Part shown: one piece after another, positions 4,988-7,566 of the stretch | How the letters are laid out: every line of letters begins with the position of its first letter | How positions within the stretch are numbered: position 1 is the stretch's first letter | From: an uncultured Collinsella sp. | GTDB taxonomy: Bacteria; Actinomycetota; Coriobacteriia; Coriobacteriales; Coriobacteriaceae | Length of the DNA stretch: 7,566 nt | Direction of reading: 5' to 3' | Assembly: GCA_958346165.1 (NCBI GenBank) | Contig: CATVQO010000062.1 | Location: forward strand, 1-7,566 | Translations under genes and position numbers: made by a program | Notes under the pieces: generated by a model | What the model saw: only the letters and a program-made list of their open reading frames with translations | Database searches by the model: none | What the model was told of the DNA's origin: nothing

Positions 4988-5001
4988 GTAACAGCCGTTC
5001 T

Positions 5002-5030
5002 ATAGTAACCAAACAGCCAAGGATGGGCAA
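5002..5030 (-). promoter_or_regulatory. Sigma-70-type promoter of tRNA-Ser
   Basis: On the minus strand TTGCCC (5030-5025) and TACTAT (5007-5002) are separated by exactly 17 nt. Transcription would begin near 4995, about 8 nt before the mature tRNA 5' end, a normal short leader for RNase P processing. No intrinsic terminator is visible between the upstream 813-residue gene and this promoter, so readthrough may add to tRNA transcription. Confidence 0.7.
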
Positions 5031-5079
5031 GAGGAAATTTTCTAATTGCCTAGCATCCTTTCCTCCTTGGAAGCTTCGC

Positions 5080-7521
5080 CTACCCCAGCGAACGGTTAAG
5101 GGAGCCGAGCTCGTCGTTGCCCATGGTGCGCCACATTTGGAAGATGCAACCGCGTGCCAGGAAAAAGAAGCCGTTGTCGACCAGTTGCACAGCGGCATCT
5201 GCCAGCTGATTCGTCACGGCGGACACTGGCGGCAGCTCGAGTCCAGCCTTGCGGATGGTCTCGACCGCCTCCTCGAACGTCGGAGGCTCGCTGACGCCCA
5301 TCTCATTCATAAGGCTCTGCATTTCTTCCAGCGCGCTGCTGCCCGACTCCTCGCCGCGCGGCACCAGACGGTAACAAGCCAGCGCCAGGTCGAGCTGATC
5401 GCAATTCCAATAGGCAAACGCCAAGCGATAGAACAGGTAGCCAATTGCAGAACGATCGCTGGCAATACGTAGGCCGTGGCGCGCCACCTCGATAATCTCG
5501 TCAAAGCGCTCCAGACGCGCAAGCACGTTGATGAGCGCAAAGTGCGATTGCATGGACGAGCGCGCCAGATCGTAAAGATGGCGCACCTCGGGCAGCGCTC
5601 GTTCAAAGTCCTCTTGCTCGGCGTAAAAGCTGCAGATCTCGTGCTGGGCAAAGTACAGCGCATCGGGCGCACGAAGGATTCGCACAGAGCGGTCTTCTTC
5701 CAACACCGGTAGCACCATGCGTACCAGCTGGTTATCGCAAAACTGCGTTTGAACCGGACCTGTCGCCAAAAGCTCGGCGACAGCGCACTTAGCCTCCAAC
5801 TCCTCGACAAGACGGGAAAAGCCTTCAAAAGCACCTGTACGGTCGACTTTTGCCTGCTCGCGCAATTCAACAACACGGACCACGTATGGGTCGTCGTCCT
5901 CTTCCATGACCTCCAACTCGTCAGCCGTATCGGCAAGCAGCAGATCGCGCAGCGCCGGCGGCAGCGTGCGATGGTCATCACGCGGACGAGCATGAACCTC
6001 CGCAGGCTCAATCGTCTCCGGAGCGGTTGACTCATACGCCTCAAGCACACGCTTGCACGGCATATCGTCCATGTCCATGCTCTCAAGATCCTTGGCGACA
6101 GGCACGCAATCGGCCAGATAGGCCGCGCGCTCAAAGAAATACGTTGCGACAACACGCTCGCCCTGCTCACCGTCGGGAGCAGCAATCTGCACGTAGCAGC
6201 GCGTGATGCAGGTGCCCGCGGCAAAACACGCTGCCGCAAGCGTGAGTGCCACGCGCGCATCGTGCTCCGCGGCCCAGATCGCGCGCGTGTCCTCGTCCAG
6301 CTCGCGCCAGGCGTCATCTTGAGCGTCGTATTCGCGTTGCGGCATGGCATCAACGACAGACTGCCCAAACCGAACGAGCATAATCCCCTCGGCAACGTTT
6401 GCCCGATAGGTATAGTCGAGCCGCGTGACCACGTTGAGCGCCTCAACGATTCGCGCAAAACGGGTGCGCACGTCCCACTCGCCGCCCGGCTGGCAAGCCA
6501 CCGTACCCGGTTTGCCCCACGGGTTATCGCTCGAGGCCGTATCGAGCAGTCGGGGAACATCGTTGGTCGTCTTGGCGATATGCCACGCATCAAAGAGCGC
6601 GCAGCCCTCAAGGCTCGGCGAGGATGCCGCAGGGGCCAATCCAGCCCCGATGCGCTCAAAGATGCCGGAGAGGCGGTTGAGACGACACTCGATGGCGAGC
6701 AGCGTGTCAATCTCGTCCTGGTCTAGCAGACTACGATCAAAATTGAGATAGAACAGCTTTGAGCGATCGATGCGAGCCAGGCTCATCTCGGACTTGGCGG
6801 CGATGGTGCGCAGGCGGGGCAAGTCAATTTCGCTCATAAGGGCGGCGGCATAGCGCTCAATGCCACTTGGATTATCTGCATGGTCAATGCGGTAGAGCAA
6901 CGTTTCGATTGCATCGGGCAGCGGCGTGGAATCAAAACCCAGCAGTACCTCAACCGGCTCGGGGAGTTTTACAAGTTTGATCTTGTCGACGGCATTTTTC
7001 ATGCCCTCGTCGAGGCCGTCACCGTCTGCCGTGCCTAAGACAGCGTTTTCAGAATCGGCAAATATCACGTAACGCAAGAACATCGAGGCCATGAACTCGC
7101 CGTAGCGAAGGCTGCGCGTCGAATTCCACGTCTCGCGATCGGATTGTTCGCGCATGGTGCCTTCGGGAGAGCCGATGACTCGCGCCCGGGAGCACATCGT
7201 CCCATCGGTACCCCTGACCGCAATCTCACCGATGTTGGAATCGGACTCGTCAAGAATCAGTTGCATGTCGGGATCGTCGGGCAGCGACATCTCGTTAACG
7301 GGACGGTCCACCTTATAGACCTCACCCGAAACGCTCACGTAGCCCAAAAGCGACACATGGCTTTTGCCGACGAATTCGACGACATAGCATGATTCATGCG
7401 GATCCTCGCCAAAGAGCTTCCAAACCACGCCATACGAGCGTCCCGCAGGCTGCTCGGGCATGACCGGAAAGCGCTTTTTGGGATCGAGAAACCTGAGCTT
7501 GTATGTCGGACGCTCTGCCAC
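5080..7521 (-). CDS. Large acidic cytoplasmic protein of unknown function with C-terminal TPR-like repeats
   Basis: I do not recognise this 813-residue protein. There is no signal peptide or convincing membrane segment, so it is probably cytoplasmic. Residues 1-120 look beta-rich and globular (GRSYGVVWKLFGED, SCYVVEFVG, LLGYVSVSGEVYKVD). About 200-480 is largely helical, with a patch rich in Ala and Cys (426-443). Residues 500-555 are a charged, probably disordered linker with an acidic run EVMEEDDD. About 617-725 contains helical pairs with TPR-like spacing, such as ALYFAQHEICSFYAEQEDFERAL, FALINVLARLERFDEIIEVA and LFYRLAFAYWNCDQLDLALACY; TPRs usually bind other proteins. No catalytic motif was found. 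The GTG at 7521 has AGGGTG 7 nt upstream. The downstream neighbour is the separately promoted tRNA-Ser. It may be a lineage-specific family; partner and role are unknown. Confidence 0.85.
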   Translation of the reverse strand: MAERPTYKLRFLDPKKRFPVMPEQPAGRSYGVVWKLFGEDPHESCYVVEFVGKSHVSLLGYVSVSGEVYKVDRPVNEMSLPDDPDMQLILDESDSNIGEIAVRGTDGTMCSRARVIGSPEGTMREQSDRETWNSTRSLRYGEFMASMFLRYVIFADSENAVLGTADGDGLDEGMKNAVDKIKLVKLPEPVEVLLGFDSTPLPDAIETLLYRIDHADNPSGIERYAAALMSEIDLPRLRTIAAKSEMSLARIDRSKLFYLNFDRSLLDQDEIDTLLAIECRLNRLSGIFERIGAGLAPAASSPSLEGCALFDAWHIAKTTNDVPRLLDTASSDNPWGKPGTVACQPGGEWDVRTRFARIVEALNVVTRLDYTYRANVAEGIMLVRFGQSVVDAMPQREYDAQDDAWRELDEDTRAIWAAEHDARVALTLAAACFAAGTCITRCYVQIAAPDGEQGERVVATYFFERAAYLADCVPVAKDLESMDMDDMPCKRVLEAYESTAPETIEPAEVHARPRDDHRTLPPALRDLLLADTADELEVMEEDDDPYVVRVVELREQAKVDRTGAFEGFSRLVEELEAKCAVAELLATGPVQTQFCDNQLVRMVLPVLEEDRSVRILRAPDALYFAQHEICSFYAEQEDFERALPEVRHLYDLARSSMQSHFALINVLARLERFDEIIEVARHGLRIASDRSAIGYLFYRLAFAYWNCDQLDLALACYRLVPRGEESGSSALEEMQSLMNEMGVSEPPTFEEAVETIRKAGLELPPVSAVTNQLADAAVQLVDNGFFFLARGCIFQMWRTMGNDELGSLNRSLG

Positions 7522-7566
7522 GAAATATCACCCTGATCGGTCGTCTAAAGAAAGAGCGCGCCACGG
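7522..7566. other. Upstream edge of the 813-residue gene; no clear feature
   Basis: Apart from the AGGGTG ribosome binding site (7529-7534, read on the minus strand) I see no promoter hexamers. Minus-strand stop codons occur here in two frames, so an upstream gene could end in this stretch, but too little sequence is available to tell. Confidence 0.4.

Noticed and set aside
4802..5005. Plus-strand 67-residue open frame across the tRNA-Ser gene
   Set aside because: Its peptide (GELGIRTPDALLGHTRLAGEHLRPL) is the antisense translation of a tRNA-Ser gene, a well-known source of false hypothetical proteins.
5040..5079. Intrinsic terminator after the 813-residue gene
   Set aside because: A 7-bp mismatched stem (AGCTTCC with GGATGCT) can form, but no T-run follows it.
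5307..6710. Minus-strand 467-residue open frame inside the 813-residue gene
   Set aside because: Same strand, shifted frame, rich in Arg, Ser and Cys with no domain. It is a GC-rich shadow of the larger gene, which has the ribosome binding site.

Overview
The window looks like chromosomal DNA from a GC-rich member of the Coriobacteriia. Collinsella is my best guess, based on GC-rich codon use, GTG starts, the VanR/VanS-type pair and a tRNA gene with encoded CCA. This is judged by eye, without a database search. No phage, plasmid, transposase, integrase or CRISPR genes are visible.

Layout: Positions 1-3036 are a minus-strand block. In transcription order it holds a VanR-type response regulator (3036-2341), a VanS-type four-helix membrane histidine kinase (2314-1076), the phosphate-transport ATPase PstB (972-97), and the first 11 codons of another response regulator (32-1, running off the edge). 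The pstB gene is unusual in having no pstS, pstC or pstA directly upstream; a two-component pair stands there instead. Positions 3037-3233 are a divergent intergenic region. It carries a 27-bp imperfect palindrome that is also a TTAAG direct repeat with 11-bp spacing, which is a good candidate operator for an OmpR-family regulator. On the plus strand, 3234-4574 encodes a secreted PBP5/DacA-type D-alanyl-D-alanine carboxypeptidase, followed by a clear intrinsic terminator.

Positions 4575-4896 hold no convincing protein gene but are rich in structure. There are two near-identical minus-strand terminators 190 bp apart. A direct repeat takes in the 3' end of the neighbouring tRNA gene. Two copies of the tRNA T-arm lie in inverted orientation, and a 146-bp block with inverted ends is packed with hairpins. 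Next come an intact minus-strand tRNA-Ser(GCU) gene (4897-4987) with its own promoter, and a minus-strand gene (5080-7521) for an 813-residue acidic protein of unknown function with TPR-like repeats near its C-terminus.

Functional reading: the VanRS-type pair, divergent from a D,D-carboxypeptidase and sharing a candidate operator with it, suggests control of peptidoglycan stem-peptide trimming in response to envelope stress. No vanHAX-type ligase or dehydrogenase genes are present, so this is not evidence of vancomycin resistance. Proximity of pstB and a second regulator suggests a possible link to phosphate control. The most unusual stretch is the tRNA-Ser-derived repeat element at 4634-4922.
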